A stretch of 64,000 nucleotides of DNA from Prauserella aidingensis (GCF_024171865.1 NZ_JAMTCN010000005.1:1-64000); one strand, 5' to 3'; numbered from the stretch's first letter, positions 1 to 9,051 are shown. Numbers and translations are program-made. The notes: generated by a model not told the origin, from the sequence alone.

Positions 1-2
1 GG

Positions 3-344
3 GCACATGCCTGGTTCGCCGGTCACGGCGTGACCATCGAGCGAGTGCTCACCGACAACGCCTGGTCCTACCGCAAAAACACCTGGCAACAAGCCTGCGC
101 CGACCTGGGCATCGCCCGACGGTTCACCCGCCCCTGGCGCCCACAAACGAACGGAAAAGTCGAGCGCTACCACCGCACCCTGCTCGACGAATGGGCCTAC
201 CAACAGCCCTACCACTCCGAAAACGAACGCCAGCGCGCGTTCGGTGACTGGCTCGACTGGTACAACTTCCACCGACCCCACACCGCAATCCACGGAGCCC
301 CACCAGCCGACCGCGTCACCAACCTCTCCGAATCACACAGCTAG
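3..344 (+). CDS. IS481/IS3-type transposase, C-terminal part (cut by window edge)
   Basis: The frame is open to the window edge and ends in a stop at 344. The visible part is the second half of a DDE integrase core: a catalytic Asp in RVLTDNAWSYR, then PWRPQTNGKVERYHRTL with the last catalytic Glu, then WYNFHRPHTAIHG, a typical IS481/IS3 C-terminal block. It would cut and join the ends of its own element. No terminal inverted repeat is recognisable after the stop, so the right end of the element is not placed. It is the only mobile-element gene seen in the window. Whether the element is intact cannot be judged because the 5' half lies outside. Confidence 0.85.
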   Translation, partial: AHAWFAGHGVTIERVLTDNAWSYRKNTWQQACADLGIARRFTRPWRPQTNGKVERYHRTLLDEWAYQQPYHSENERQRAFGDWLDWYNFHRPHTAIHGAPPADRVTNLSESHS

Positions 345-379
345 CCTGATGCGGCCGAACCGTCGAACCGGAGGAGTGC

Positions 380-1306
380 ATGGGCGAACGGGTGGTGGTC
401 GTCGGGTCCGGCGTCATCGGCTTGAGCTGCGCCGTGCGGCTGGCCGAACGCGGCAGGGACGTGACCGTGGTGACCGACCGGGACCCCGCCGACACGACGT
501 CGGTCGTCGCGGGCGGGCTGATCTACCCCCGCCATGCCGAGCCCGTGGACCGCTGCGCCCGGTGGACGGCCGCGACCGTGGACGAGTTCCGCCGACTGGC
601 CGGAGTGCCGGGAACCGGCGTGCGGTTCCTGCCCGGCAGGCTGCTGCGCCGCGCCGAACGCCCGGTGCCTGAGTGGGCCGAGGCCGTGGGCGGCACGACC
701 CGGCGCACCGACCTCGGCGCTCCGTGGACCGACGCCCTGGAGTTCACGACACCGCTCGTCGACACGGGGAGGTACCTGCAGTGGTTGGCGGCCGCCGCGG
801 CACGCGCCGGGGTGCGTGCGGAGCGCCGGAGGGTGCGCGACCTCGGCGACCTCGACCACGCCGACCTCGTGGTGAACGCCGCCGGACTGGGCGCAGGGGA
901 GCTCGCGGGCGACCCGTCGGTGGTGCCGGCGCGCGGACAGGTCGTGCACGTCGCCGACCCGGGGTTGACCGAGTGGGTGGTCGACGAGGACGACTTCAGT
1001 TACGTCCTGCCCCACGGTGACCACGTCGTCTGCGGTGGAACGGAGGAGCAGGGCCGGGCGGGGCTCGAACCGGACGCCGCCACGACCGACGACATCCTCC
1101 GGAGGTGCCGCGAACTCGTGCCGGCGTTGGCCGGTGCCGCGGTGCTGGGAGTCCGGGTCGGGCTGCGGCCCGCGAGACCCGAGGTGCGAGTCGAACGAGC
1201 CGACGGGCACACCGCGCCGCGGCTGATCCACTGCTACGGCCACGGAGGTGTCGGCGTCACCGTGTCCTGGGGATGTGCCGACGAGGTCGCCGCGCTGGCC
1301 TGCTGA
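380..1306 (+). CDS. FAD-dependent oxidoreductase, D-amino-acid oxidase family
   Basis: 308 aa. The N-terminus has the FAD Rossmann motif VVVVGSGVIGLSCAVRLAERG (residues about 5-25), followed by SVVAGGLIYPR. The C-terminal part has VGLRPARPEVRVE and HCYGHGGVGVTVSWG, the conserved GxGGxG(x)T region of D-amino-acid oxidases; the length is also usual for DAO. It should oxidise a D-amino acid or related amine to imino acid and H2O2. The ATG is preceded by GGAGGAG at 6 nt. It stands alone after the transposase. Exact substrate is not deducible; a glycine/sarcosine oxidase relative is the main alternative. Confidence 0.85.
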   Translation: MGERVVVVGSGVIGLSCAVRLAERGRDVTVVTDRDPADTTSVVAGGLIYPRHAEPVDRCARWTAATVDEFRRLAGVPGTGVRFLPGRLLRRAERPVPEWAEAVGGTTRRTDLGAPWTDALEFTTPLVDTGRYLQWLAAAAARAGVRAERRRVRDLGDLDHADLVVNAAGLGAGELAGDPSVVPARGQVVHVADPGLTEWVVDEDDFSYVLPHGDHVVCGGTEEQGRAGLEPDAATTDDILRRCRELVPALAGAAVLGVRVGLRPARPEVRVERADGHTAPRLIHCYGHGGVGVTVSWGCADEVAALAC

Positions 1307-1365
1307 CACCCGTCGCGGCGGTCGGGCTCTCGCCCCGGCGACCTGCGGGCGGCACAATCGTGGGC

Positions 1366-1815
1366 ATGACCACGCCCAGTACCTACGTCGTCACCGCCCG
1401 GCGGACGATCGCGGCCGACGCCGAACGGATCTTCGACCTCATCGCCGACCCGTCGCTCCAGCCCCGGTGGGACGGCAACGACAACCTCGCCGAAGCGCCC
1501 GCCGGTCAACGGGTGCGCGAGGTGGGCGAGGTGTTCGTCATGACGCTCACCAACGGAGGCATCCGCGAGAACCGGGTCGTCGAATTCGCCGAGGGACGGC
1601 TGATCGCGTGGTTGCCGTCGGACCCCGGCGACGCGCCTCCCGGGCACCTGTGGCGGTGGGAGGTCGAGCCGGTCGACGCGACGTCCACCCTCGTCACCCA
1701 CACCTACGACTGGTCACGGCTGACCGACGAGAACCGGCTCGCCCGGGCGCAGGCCACGACGAGCGCCGAGCTGCAGGCGTCCGTGGACCGGCTGGCCGCG
1801 CTCGCCGAGTCCTGA
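1366..1815 (+). CDS. SRPBCC (START/Bet v1-like) family protein
   Basis: 149 aa. It begins YVVTARRTIAADAERIFDLIADPSLQPRWDG, the standard opening of polyketide-cyclase/SRPBCC proteins, and ends with a long amphipathic helix (ARAQATTSAELQASVDRLAAL). The fold binds hydrophobic ligands, but no ligand or reaction can be assigned. The ATG has no clear ribosome binding site; CACAAT (1353-1358) lies 7 nt upstream, so the message may be leaderless. The preceding DAO-like gene ends 59 nt upstream. Confidence 0.8.
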   Translation: MTTPSTYVVTARRTIAADAERIFDLIADPSLQPRWDGNDNLAEAPAGQRVREVGEVFVMTLTNGGIRENRVVEFAEGRLIAWLPSDPGDAPPGHLWRWEVEPVDATSTLVTHTYDWSRLTDENRLARAQATTSAELQASVDRLAALAES

Positions 1816-1843
1816 CCGGGCATGTGGGCGGTCGCAGCCGGGG

Positions 1844-2263
1844 TCAGGCGGCCGGGTCGGTGGCGCGGCGCACGTGCATCGCGAAGCTGTCGTCGACGAG
1901 CCCCCAGCTTCCGATCCACAGTGGAGTGATGCGGATGACCTCCGGGCTCATCACTCCGACCGGAGGTTCGGTGTCGTCGAGGGCTTCCGCCGTCCCGCGT
2001 ATCTCGACGCCGCGCACCCGCCACGGGTCCACCGATGCGATGTCGTCCACCACCAGGCAGACCTGCGGATTGCCGCGGACGTTCCGGAACTTGCGGGACC
2101 GTCCCAGGTCGTAACCGCCGATGTCGATCGTGTGGGTGTTCCGGTTGATCCAGTAGCCCACCGGGTTGTTCTGCGGGGACCCGTGGGCGTCGACGGTCGC
2201 GAGCCTGCCGAGGCGCTGGGTGCTCAGATAGTCCATTTCGGTCGATCCGAAGGTGAGTGCCAT
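1844..2263 (-). CDS. PPOX-class (pyridoxamine 5'-phosphate oxidase-like) F420/flavin protein
   Basis: 139 aa split-barrel protein. QRLGRLATVDAHGSPQNNPVGYWI and SRKFRNVRGNPQVCLVVDDI match the PPOX-class F420-dependent oxidoreductase family, whose members bind F420 or FMN and reduce small molecules. There is a GIEIRGTAE-like strand (VRGVEIRGTAEAL) and a C-terminal IRITPLWIGSWGL segment. It is convergent with the SRPBCC gene and divergent from the dehydrogenase at 2415. Substrate unknown. Confidence 0.85.
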   Translation of the reverse strand: MALTFGSTEMDYLSTQRLGRLATVDAHGSPQNNPVGYWINRNTHTIDIGGYDLGRSRKFRNVRGNPQVCLVVDDIASVDPWRVRGVEIRGTAEALDDTEPPVGVMSPEVIRITPLWIGSWGLVDDSFAMHVRRATDPAA

Positions 2264-2414
2264 GCGCCGACCGTAGAACCTGGACCAAAGTCGAGGTCAA
2301 CCGATCGGCCGTTCCAGCAGGCGCGCAGGGCGCCGATCGCCGACCATGGAGGACAGCAGTACGAACAGTGGCGACGCCCGTCCGCGGCGTCGTCGCAGGT
2401 GGAAGGACGAGCCC

Positions 2415-3341
2415 GTGGCCGACACGAAGAAGACCGGCGCCACCGACGCCGAGGGCGGCGCCGCGACCGTGGCCTTCCTCGGCGCAGGTGGACTGATGGG
2501 CCTGCCGATGGCGCGCAACCTCGCGCAGGCGGGCTTCGCGGTACGCGCGTGGAACCGTTCCCGGGAGAAGGCGGAGCCGCTGTCCGCCGACGGTGCGGTG
2601 GTGGTCGACGACGTGGCCGGCGCCGTGACCGGTGCCGACGTCGTCGTGACGATGCTCGCCGACACCGGTGCGATCATCGAATCCCTGGGAGGCGAGCTGG
2701 ACGCCCTGGCCGACGGGGCCGTGTGGCTGCAGACCAGCACGGTCGGAATCGAGGGCACGCAGCGGCTCGCCGAGCTGGCCGACGGGCACGGCGTGACGTT
2801 CGTCGATGCTCCCGTGCTCGGGACCAGGGCGCCCGCGGAAAGCGGCGACCTCGTCGTGCTCGCCTCGGGCCCCGACGACGTCCGCGAGCGCGCCGAGGCG
2901 GTGTTCGACGCGGTCGGGAAGAGGACGGTGTGGGTCGGCGAGGCCGGTGCGGGCAGCAGGCTGAAGCTGGTCGCGAACGCGTGGGTGATGTCGATCGTGG
3001 AGGCGACCGCCGAGACGGTCGCCCTCGCCGAAGGTCTCGACGTCGACCCGCAACTGTTCCTCGACGCCGTTGCCGGCGGCCCGCTCGACCTGCCCTACCT
3101 GCAGGCGAAGGGCGCGATGATGCTCTCCGGCGACTTCGAGCCGTCGATGACGCTCGCGCTGGCGGCCAAGGACACCCGCCTCATCGACGACGCCGCCGAC
3201 GACGCGGGCCTCGACCTGCCGATGCTCCGGACCATCCGGCACCGCTTCGGCGAGGGTGTCGCCGACCACGGCGACAAGGACATGGCCGCCACCTATCTGA
3301 CCAGCAGCCCGACGGGCGGCACCGGCGCGGAAGACGGCTGA
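2415..3341 (+). CDS. NAD(P)-dependent beta-hydroxyacid dehydrogenase (HIBADH/6PGDH-like)
   Basis: About 308 aa from the chosen GTG, which has GGAAGG 8 nt upstream; an ATG at 2346 would add a 23-residue Arg-rich leader. VAFLGAGGLMGLPMARNLAQAG is the dinucleotide fold, LADTGAI and WLQTSTVGI follow, then the conserved catalytic region (FVDAPVLGTRAPAESGDL) and GAGSRLKLVANAW containing the catalytic Lys. These are signatures of 3-hydroxyisobutyrate and related beta-hydroxyacid dehydrogenases, which oxidise a hydroxyacid to the semialdehyde or keto acid. Actual substrate unknown. It is a single-gene unit. Confidence 0.85.
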   Translation: MADTKKTGATDAEGGAATVAFLGAGGLMGLPMARNLAQAGFAVRAWNRSREKAEPLSADGAVVVDDVAGAVTGADVVVTMLADTGAIIESLGGELDALADGAVWLQTSTVGIEGTQRLAELADGHGVTFVDAPVLGTRAPAESGDLVVLASGPDDVRERAEAVFDAVGKRTVWVGEAGAGSRLKLVANAWVMSIVEATAETVALAEGLDVDPQLFLDAVAGGPLDLPYLQAKGAMMLSGDFEPSMTLALAAKDTRLIDDAADDAGLDLPMLRTIRHRFGEGVADHGDKDMAATYLTSSPTGGTGAEDG

Positions 3342-3417
3342 CGGCTGCTGCCGGCGGGCCTCGGAGCGGATCCGGGTGGAGCCTCCGCGGCACGGCCCCG
3401 CGACGCCTCGGCGGCGG

Positions 3418-3981
3418 TCACGGCTCGACCCAGCCCGCGCGGGCGAGGATCTCCCGGATGACCGGGCCTTTCGCCTCGGCGTAGTAGTTCATGTCGTCCC
3501 ACTCGCGGGTGGCCAGGTCGCGCTTGACGGCGGCGTACCGGTCGCGGTCGCCGGGGTGACTGCGCAGGTGGTCGCGCAGCACCAGGTAGCGCCGCGTCTC
3601 GACGTCGTCCGGTGCGTAGCAGTGCAGGTTCACCGGCTCGTCCGGATCGCCGGCGCGCAGTGCACGGTGCCCCGGTTGGGTGACTCGTAGCTCGTATCCT
3701 GCGGCCTGCAGGTCGGGCAGGTAGGCGGATTCGTCGTCCGGGTCGTCGATGCCGACCACGATGTCCACCACCGGCTTGGCCGCGAGGCCCGGGACGGATG
3801 TCGACCCGATGTGCTCGACGAGCCGCGCCCGCTCGCCCAGGATGTCGCGTAGCTCGGCGGCCCTGCGCGCGAATCGCAGCGGCCATTCCGGGTCGTAGTC
3901 GACGATCTCCACGCGCGCCGGCGTCGGCCCGTGGACGAGTATCGCGGCCAGTTTCTCGTCGTCGAGAGGTTCGCGTGCCAT
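3418..3981 (-). CDS. GrpB/UPF0157 nucleotidyltransferase-like protein
   Basis: 187 aa. VEIVDYDPEWPLRFARRAAEL, LVEHIGSTSVPGLAAKPVVDIVVGI and NLHCYAPDD are hallmarks of the GrpB (UPF0157) family, which has a nucleotidyltransferase fold; GSTSVPGLAAKPVVDI carries the fold's GS-x(n)-DxD-type active-site pattern. Molecular function is unknown. The start MAREPLDD was chosen because the region upstream of it is compositionally non-protein-like; an in-frame start further up (4104) is possible. Confidence 0.85.
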   Translation of the reverse strand: MAREPLDDEKLAAILVHGPTPARVEIVDYDPEWPLRFARRAAELRDILGERARLVEHIGSTSVPGLAAKPVVDIVVGIDDPDDESAYLPDLQAAGYELRVTQPGHRALRAGDPDEPVNLHCYAPDDVETRRYLVLRDHLRSHPGDRDRYAAVKRDLATREWDDMNYYAEAKGPVIREILARAGWVEP

Positions 3982-4051
3982 GGGACGGCACGTTAGCCGC
4001 ATTCCGGGGATGCGCCCACGGGTTTCCGTGCCGGGGCGTTGCTCCGAACCG

Positions 4052-4456
4052 TCAGGGCAGGGCCGCGACACCCGCCTCGGCGACCTCGGTGTCCTGCTCG
4101 ACACTGCCCGCGCTCACGCCGACCGCGCCGACCACCTCGCCGTCCCGTTCCAGCGGGATACCGCCGCCGAAGACGACGAGGCCACCGTTGGTCGTCTCGA
4201 CGCCGTACAGCGGAGCGCCGGGCTGTGCCGCCTCGCCGAGCTGTGCGGTCGTCATCCGCAGCAGCGCCGACGTGCGGGCCTTGCGGGTCGCGATGTCGAT
4301 GCTCGCCAGGATCGCGCCGTCCTGCCTGGCGAATGTCACCAGGTGTGCACCGGCGTCCACGACGGCGACGTTCATCGGCTGGCCGATCTCCTCGGCCTTC
4401 GCCAGCGCGGCGTCGAGCACGGCCTTGGCGTCCGCGAGTGTCAGTGGTGCGGCCAC
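4052..4456 (-). CDS. HbpS/GlcG-type haem-binding protein (PduO C-terminal-like)
   Basis: 134 aa. LTLADAKAVLDAALAKAEEIGQPMNVAVVDAGAHLVTFARQDG and the C-terminal GGGIPLERDGEVVGAVGVSAGSVEQD are the complete DUF336/HbpS/GlcG domain. The same domain forms the C-terminal half of PduO in propanediol operons, where it binds haem or cobalamin-related ligands, so its place at the end of a diol dehydratase operon makes sense. The GTG start has GGAGG 4 nt upstream and lies 16 nt inside the end of the reactivase small-subunit gene, so the two are translationally coupled. The adenosyltransferase (PduO N-terminal) domain is absent. Confidence 0.9.
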   Translation of the reverse strand: MAAPLTLADAKAVLDAALAKAEEIGQPMNVAVVDAGAHLVTFARQDGAILASIDIATRKARTSALLRMTTAQLGEAAQPGAPLYGVETTNGGLVVFGGGIPLERDGEVVGAVGVSAGSVEQDTEVAEAGVAALP

Positions 4457-4911
4457 GTTTCCTCCAGCTGTTCGGGTGGTTCCTTCAACGGCAGTCCGAC
4501 GACGAGCCGGGCGGCGTTGTGCCCGCACCATCGGGCGCGGGTGGCGTCCGTGGTGATCACGGGCCGGTCGGCGGGGCGTTTCGCGTGGTGCACACAGACG
4601 CGGCTGTCGGAGTCGATGCCGACGCCGACGTCCAGCGGGGACGCGCGGGCCGCGGCGTGCGCCAGGTCGACGGCCGTGACACTCGGCCCGTCGCCTCCCG
4701 GACCGTCGCCCCACTCGCCCGGGTCGGCGAGTCGTACGGGCACGCCTTCCTCCTCGAGCCCCGCCAGCAGCTCACGGACGCCGTCGTGCTCACCGAAACT
4801 GCGCTCACCGAAACCGTGCTCACCGCCGCCGTGCTCACCGATGCAGTGGACGACGACGGTCGGCGGGGAGCGGCGGTTCCGCTCGCCACGGCGGTCGACG
4901 ATCCCGCTCAC
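4441..4911 (-). CDS. Diol/glycerol dehydratase reactivase small subunit (PduH/DdrB-like)
   Basis: 156 aa. VRELLAGLEEEGVPVRL, VTAVDLAHAAARASPLDVGVGID, CVHHAKRPADRPVI and HNAARLVVGLPLK follow the PduH/DdrB pattern. With the large subunit it forms the ATP-dependent factor that swaps damaged cobalamin out of inactivated dehydratase. Residues about 24-42 are an unusual repeat, GEHGGGEHGF-GERSFGEHD, encoded by four 15-bp direct repeats (4786-4845) and not normal for the family. The GTG start overlaps the large-subunit stop by 4 nt. Confidence 0.85.
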   Translation of the reverse strand: MSGIVDRRGERNRRSPPTVVVHCIGEHGGGEHGFGERSFGEHDGVRELLAGLEEEGVPVRLADPGEWGDGPGGDGPSVTAVDLAHAAARASPLDVGVGIDSDSRVCVHHAKRPADRPVITTDATRARWCGHNAARLVVGLPLKEPPEQLEETWPHH

Positions 4912-6734
4912 CGGGCACGCTCCGCGCGGTTGTCGACCAGGCCGGTCGCGACGGCGTTGCGCGGACCCTCGCAGCCGCGCACGTTGCCCGTGCCGCAGAC
5001 GATCCCGGCGCCCGCCACGGCCTCGGCGATCATGTCCGGGACCTCGAAGTCCAGCGCCGACCCGCCGAGCACCACGACGAAGCCGACCTCGCGCAGGTTG
5101 CCGCCCGGCGCGACCCGCTCCAACGCGCGCAGAGCGTTGACGACGAACACCTTGTGTTTGGCGGACCTGCGCACCTGGCGGACCTTCTCCAGCGAGTGCC
5201 GCGTCGGCACGGGCCGCATGCCCTCCTCGCCCAGTACGACCACGCGCGCGAACGCCTCCGCGGGCAGCGGTTCGTCGAAGAACCGTGCCGTACCGTCCTC
5301 CATGCGCACGTGGAAGAAGCTCTCCGCCTTGGCGAGCGGGTTCTTCTTGACGTCCTCGGCGACCTCGCGGTTGTCGAGGCCGAGCTCGGAGTCGATCAGT
5401 TTCGTCACCAGGTCGCCCGCGCCCGCAAGGTGGACCGAACGGACCTCGCCGTCGCCGGTGGCCAGTGCGGCGTCGGTCGAGCCGCCGCCGAGGTCGAGCA
5501 CCGCCAGCGGCCGCTCCGTGCCCGGGGTGGTCAGCGCACCCAGCACGGCCATGTCCGCCTCGACCCCGCCGACGACGACGGCCACACCGAGCGCCGACCG
5601 CAGCTGCTCGGCGAGCGCCTCCATCGGAGCCCTGCTCGTGCGCACCATCGCGGCCAGCGCCACCGCGTTCTCCAGCGCGAACTCGCCTGCGAGCGCGCCG
5701 GTGACGTGCTGCGGGACGAACGTGTCGACGGCCAGCACGTCCTGGATGCGCACGTCCTGCTCGGCGGCCGCGTCCGACAGCGTTTCCGCCATGGCGTCGC
5801 GCACCGTGGCCAGCATCCCGCCCACGTGGGTGCCCGCCTCGCCGGTCGCGTCGGCCAGTGGGGCCACCCGGCGGAGGGCCGCCATGATCTCCTCGGCGCC
5901 CGCGTCGATGCCCACCGACAGCCGCGAGTGTTCGCCGATGAGCGTCAACGTTCCCGCCGGGATACGGCGGTCGGCGATGTCCCCGGACGGCGTGCGTACG
6001 ACGACGGCCGACCGGTTGCCCACCAGTGCCCTCGCCACCGGCGCAACGAGCCGGGTCCGGTCGGGGTCGAGGTCGAACAGCGTCGCGATGCCGTACGAGT
6101 TGGACAGCGTGCGCACGGTCCTGCCCGGTTCCGCCACCTCGACGGCCGCGGGCATGCCGAGCGGCACCTTCGCGACCAGCGTCACCTCGTCGACGACCGG
6201 GATCGGCTCCGGCAGCCGGTTGACGACGAGGTTCGCGTCGTCGGCGTGGACCACCGCGCCGGTCACCTCGACGCCGCGGTCACGTGCGGCCGCGATGCCC
6301 GCGGCCGCGTCCTCGAAGTCCACGCCCGCACCGACCACACAGATCACCCGCTCGCCGGACTCGCACGTGTCGAGCTCGCCGAACGCCACCGTGGTGCCGG
6401 TGCCGAGCCCCGCTCCGGCAGGTGTGTCCGGGTTGTGCCCGATCATCGTCGACTCGGTGATGACGGTTTCGGTGATCGTTTCCATCGCCAACCCGCTGAT
6501 GACCGGCGTGGCCTCGTTGACCAGCACCGTCGCCAGCTCGTGCGGAGCGCGGCCCGCCGCGGACAGCGCCTCCTGCACCACCTTGACCACGCCCGGCACG
6601 TTCTCCGCCGTGCCCTTCACTCCGGACGTCGGCGCGAGCGCCCCGCCCAGGTAGCGCGGACCGTCCGGGCCGAGCTCGGCCAGGCACGCCTCGGTGGTGG
6701 AGTTGCCGATGTCTACGCCGACCAGCAGAGTCAC
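4908..6734 (-). CDS. Diol/glycerol dehydratase reactivase large subunit, ATPase (PduG/DdrA-like)
   Basis: 608 aa, close to the 610 of Klebsiella DdrA. The actin/Hsp70-type ATPase signatures are present: LVGVDIGNSTTEACLAE at the N-terminus (phosphate 1) and LAVLDLGGGSTDAALATGDG mid-protein (phosphate 2), with VVVLGGSALDFEVPDMI near the C-terminus. It hydrolyses ATP to release inactive cobalamin from the dehydratase. It starts at GTG 6734, four bases after the medium subunit ends, and overlaps the small reactivase subunit by 4 nt, so all are in one transcript. Confidence 0.93.
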   Translation of the reverse strand: MTLLVGVDIGNSTTEACLAELGPDGPRYLGGALAPTSGVKGTAENVPGVVKVVQEALSAAGRAPHELATVLVNEATPVISGLAMETITETVITESTMIGHNPDTPAGAGLGTGTTVAFGELDTCESGERVICVVGAGVDFEDAAAGIAAARDRGVEVTGAVVHADDANLVVNRLPEPIPVVDEVTLVAKVPLGMPAAVEVAEPGRTVRTLSNSYGIATLFDLDPDRTRLVAPVARALVGNRSAVVVRTPSGDIADRRIPAGTLTLIGEHSRLSVGIDAGAEEIMAALRRVAPLADATGEAGTHVGGMLATVRDAMAETLSDAAAEQDVRIQDVLAVDTFVPQHVTGALAGEFALENAVALAAMVRTSRAPMEALAEQLRSALGVAVVVGGVEADMAVLGALTTPGTERPLAVLDLGGGSTDAALATGDGEVRSVHLAGAGDLVTKLIDSELGLDNREVAEDVKKNPLAKAESFFHVRMEDGTARFFDEPLPAEAFARVVVLGEEGMRPVPTRHSLEKVRQVRRSAKHKVFVVNALRALERVAPGGNLREVGFVVVLGGSALDFEVPDMIAEAVAGAGIVCGTGNVRGCEGPRNAVATGLVDNRAERAR

Positions 6735-6738
6735 GGCG

Positions 6739-7329
6739 TCAACCGGCGTCGGCCAGCCGGATGCGGACGTCGAGCTCGACCGGTGCTGCGCCCGCCGTCA
6801 CGAACTCCGTCTCCTTGATGTGCAGCAACGCCGCCTTGGCCTGCCAACGCGGCCTGGCCATGTAGTCGTTGCGCGCGGGGACCGGCTCCGGCGACTCGCC
6901 CTTGGCGTAGCGCGCGGCGTTGCGGCCGACCTTGCGGAACGTCTCCGGATCGAGCAGCGGCGCCTGCGGAAACAGCTCCAGATTGGACAGTCGCACGAGA
7001 TCCTTCTGGTGGATCATCGTCGTGCCACGGGACAGCACGCCGACCCCGATGCCCGAGCCGGACAGCCGTGCCGCCGCGTGGGCGATCACCGCGAGGTCGG
7101 AACCGCCGCGGTAGCGGATCACCCGCGCGTGCACGCCCTGCTCCTCGACGCCGGCGAGCAGTTCCCGCAGCACCTCGGCGTGCGGGATCTCCACGATCGT
7201 CTTCGTGAAGAAATCCCCGAACGCGGGCGAGATACCGATGACCACCTCGTCCGGACGGGTTCCCACCGCGGCCTCGCCCCGTTCGACCGCGTCGAGCACC
7301 CGCTCGGGTCGCGCTTCCATGCTCGTCAT
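6739..7329 (-). CDS. B12-dependent diol/glycerol dehydratase medium subunit (PduD/DhaC-like)
   Basis: 196 aa, slightly shorter than Klebsiella PduD because the N-terminal extension (used for microcompartment targeting in enteric PduD) is short. [75 protein letters not shown] and [10 protein letters not shown] are strongly family-like. It contributes to adenosylcobalamin binding in the (alpha-beta-gamma)2 enzyme. The lack of a targeting extension fits the absence of shell genes. It begins 15 nt after the large subunit. Confidence 0.93.
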   Translation of the reverse strand: MTSMEARPERVLDAVERGEAAVGTRPDEVVIGISPAFGDFFTKTIVEIPHAEVLRELLAGVEEQGVHARVIRYRGGSDLAVIAHAAARLSGSGIGVGVLSRGTTMIHQKDLVRLSNLELFPQAPLLDPETFRKVGRNAARYAKGESPEPVPARNDYMARPRWQAKAALLHIKETEFVTAGAAPVELDVRIRLADAG

Positions 7330-7344
7330 GGCAGGGGTGTCCTT

Positions 7345-9051
7345 TCAGCCGATTTCCTCTTCGGGATTACTGGCGCTGACGACGTGGCGAAGGCGTTTCA
7401 TCTCGCGCCAGCGTTCGCCCGCGGGGCGGTAGCCGCTGCCGGGACCCGCGTAGTCGTTGGCGTCGTTGACCGCGGACAGGGTCTCCAGCTCGGGCGTGAG
7501 GATCGCCGACGTGTGCAGCAGGTCGCCCGACACCCGGTGCCGCAGCACCGACAGCAGCGTGTGCGCCATGTCGCTGTACCCGGACGCCTCGAGCGCCTTG
7601 ATCACGTCGAGTCCGGTGATCCCCCGGTCCATGACCGATTGGGCGGCCTTGAGGTCCTCCAGCACGTCCCGCATCGGCAGATCCTGGCTGCCGTGCGCGT
7701 ACGTGGCCGCCTCGACCTCCTTGTCGGTGATCGTCGGCAGCCCGAGCCGGGCGAACACCGCCTGCAACGCGCGGGCCGCCCTGCTGCGTGCCGCCAGCAG
7801 CTCCTCCTCGGGAACGTGCCGCAGCGCACCGTCCACCTGCAGGTCCCGCTGAATGGTGTTCCAGTCGTCGTAGTCCGTCGAGTCCAAGTTGGACCCTGCG
7901 AACATGTTGTCGTAGTTGGGCACGGCCGAGTACCCGGAGCACACGAAGTCGGTTCCCGACAGCAGCTGCGGCAGCAGGCGCGCGGTGCGGCGCATGTCCG
8001 AGTGCGAGAACGACTGGTCGTTGCCGGAGGCGCATTCGAGGTCGGCGGTGCTGGCGAGCAGGTTCTCCGCGAGTACCGCACGGATGCCCGCGGGAACGGC
8101 ACCCGGCACGCCGATGCAGCTGATCGACCCGTTCTGCAGCCCCTGCACGCCCGCACCCTTCGCGACGAGGATGCAGCGGATCTCCAGGTACAGCATCGAG
8201 CGGCCCTCGGCGTTGCCCATCTGCACCTCGGAGCCGGTGCCGGAGGTGAAGCGCATCTTGATGCCGCGTGAGGCGTAGGCCGAGGCCAGGAACGCCTTCG
8301 ACCACGGGGTGTCGTCGCCGTCGCAGAACACCGGCTCCGTGCCGTAGACGGAGATCGTCTCCGCGTAGGCGGTGATGCCGCGCATGCCGAGTTCCAGCTC
8401 GGTGGCCTCCTCGAGCGCGCACTGGGTGAGCGCGCCCGGAGTACCCGCCAGCGCGCCGACCTGCAGTGCGATCGCCACGAGCGGCGCGTAGCGCACCACG
8501 CCCAGGGTCGTCTCCAGCTCCCGGAATCCGCGCAGCGACGCCTCGGCCGCCTCCGCGGCCACCTGCACCGGGTTGTCGCGTGCGCTCGTGGAGTGCGCCT
8601 GATTGGCAGGGGTGCGCCGGGCGCGCATCTTCTGGAGCGCCTGCATCATCTCGACGACGTTCATCGTCTTGACGACCTCGAGCAGCGCGGCAGGGGTCAG
8701 GCCGGCCGCGACCTCGACGACCTCCGACCGCGTCACCGTCGGGTCGACGAGCATGCGCGCCACCTCGACCGGTTCGAGTGCCATGGCGCGTTCGGTCACC
8801 GACACGTCGATCGCGTGGTCGGCGATGAACTGGTCGAGGAAGTCGAACTCGCCGCGCGGCTTGCCGTCCATCTCCACGATGACGCCGTCGGACACCCGCA
8901 CGCTCGGTGTCGGGTCGTACGGGCTGTCCATCGCCACCATGCCGACCTCGGGCCACTCCTCGACGAACCCGTCGAGGTTGACCGGCCGTTCCTCGAGCGC
9001 CTCGGTGCGTTTGGATGCCGGAGTCGATACCGGAAGTGGTTCCGCAGTCAT
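7345..9051 (-). CDS. B12-dependent diol/glycerol dehydratase large subunit (PduC/DhaB-like)
   Basis: 568 aa against about 554 for PduC. It carries the catalytic TIM barrel; recognisable blocks are PSVRVSDGVIVEMDGKPRGEFDFLDQFIADHAID, MNVVEMMQALQKMRARRTPANQAH, TSGTGSEVQMGNAEGRSMLYLE, GLQNGSISCIGVPGAVPAGIRAVLAENL and SGYSAVPNYDNMFAGSNLD. It converts 1,2-propanediol to propionaldehyde or glycerol to 3-hydroxypropionaldehyde by a radical mechanism; sequence reading does not decide between them. The start is preceded by GGGAG. A 228-nt untranslated gap separates it from the small-subunit gene upstream, odd inside such an operon. Confidence 0.95.
   Translation of the reverse strand: MTAEPLPVSTPASKRTEALEERPVNLDGFVEEWPEVGMVAMDSPYDPTPSVRVSDGVIVEMDGKPRGEFDFLDQFIADHAIDVSVTERAMALEPVEVARMLVDPTVTRSEVVEVAAGLTPAALLEVVKTMNVVEMMQALQKMRARRTPANQAHSTSARDNPVQVAAEAAEASLRGFRELETTLGVVRYAPLVAIALQVGALAGTPGALTQCALEEATELELGMRGITAYAETISVYGTEPVFCDGDDTPWSKAFLASAYASRGIKMRFTSGTGSEVQMGNAEGRSMLYLEIRCILVAKGAGVQGLQNGSISCIGVPGAVPAGIRAVLAENLLASTADLECASGNDQSFSHSDMRRTARLLPQLLSGTDFVCSGYSAVPNYDNMFAGSNLDSTDYDDWNTIQRDLQVDGALRHVPEEELLAARSRAARALQAVFARLGLPTITDKEVEAATYAHGSQDLPMRDVLEDLKAAQSVMDRGITGLDVIKALEASGYSDMAHTLLSVLRHRVSGDLLHTSAILTPELETLSAVNDANDYAGPGSGYRPAGERWREMKRLRHVVSASNPEEEIG

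Noticed and set aside
341-1357. Long antisense open frames opposite the DAO-like gene and many other genes
   Set aside because: High-GC third-position bias keeps opposite frames open; the translated products are Arg/Gly/Pro-rich, lack family motifs and have no ribosome binding sites.
3982-4051. Strong terminator after the dehydratase operon
   Set aside because: Only a 6-bp CGGCAC/GTGCCG pairing is visible; not convincing.
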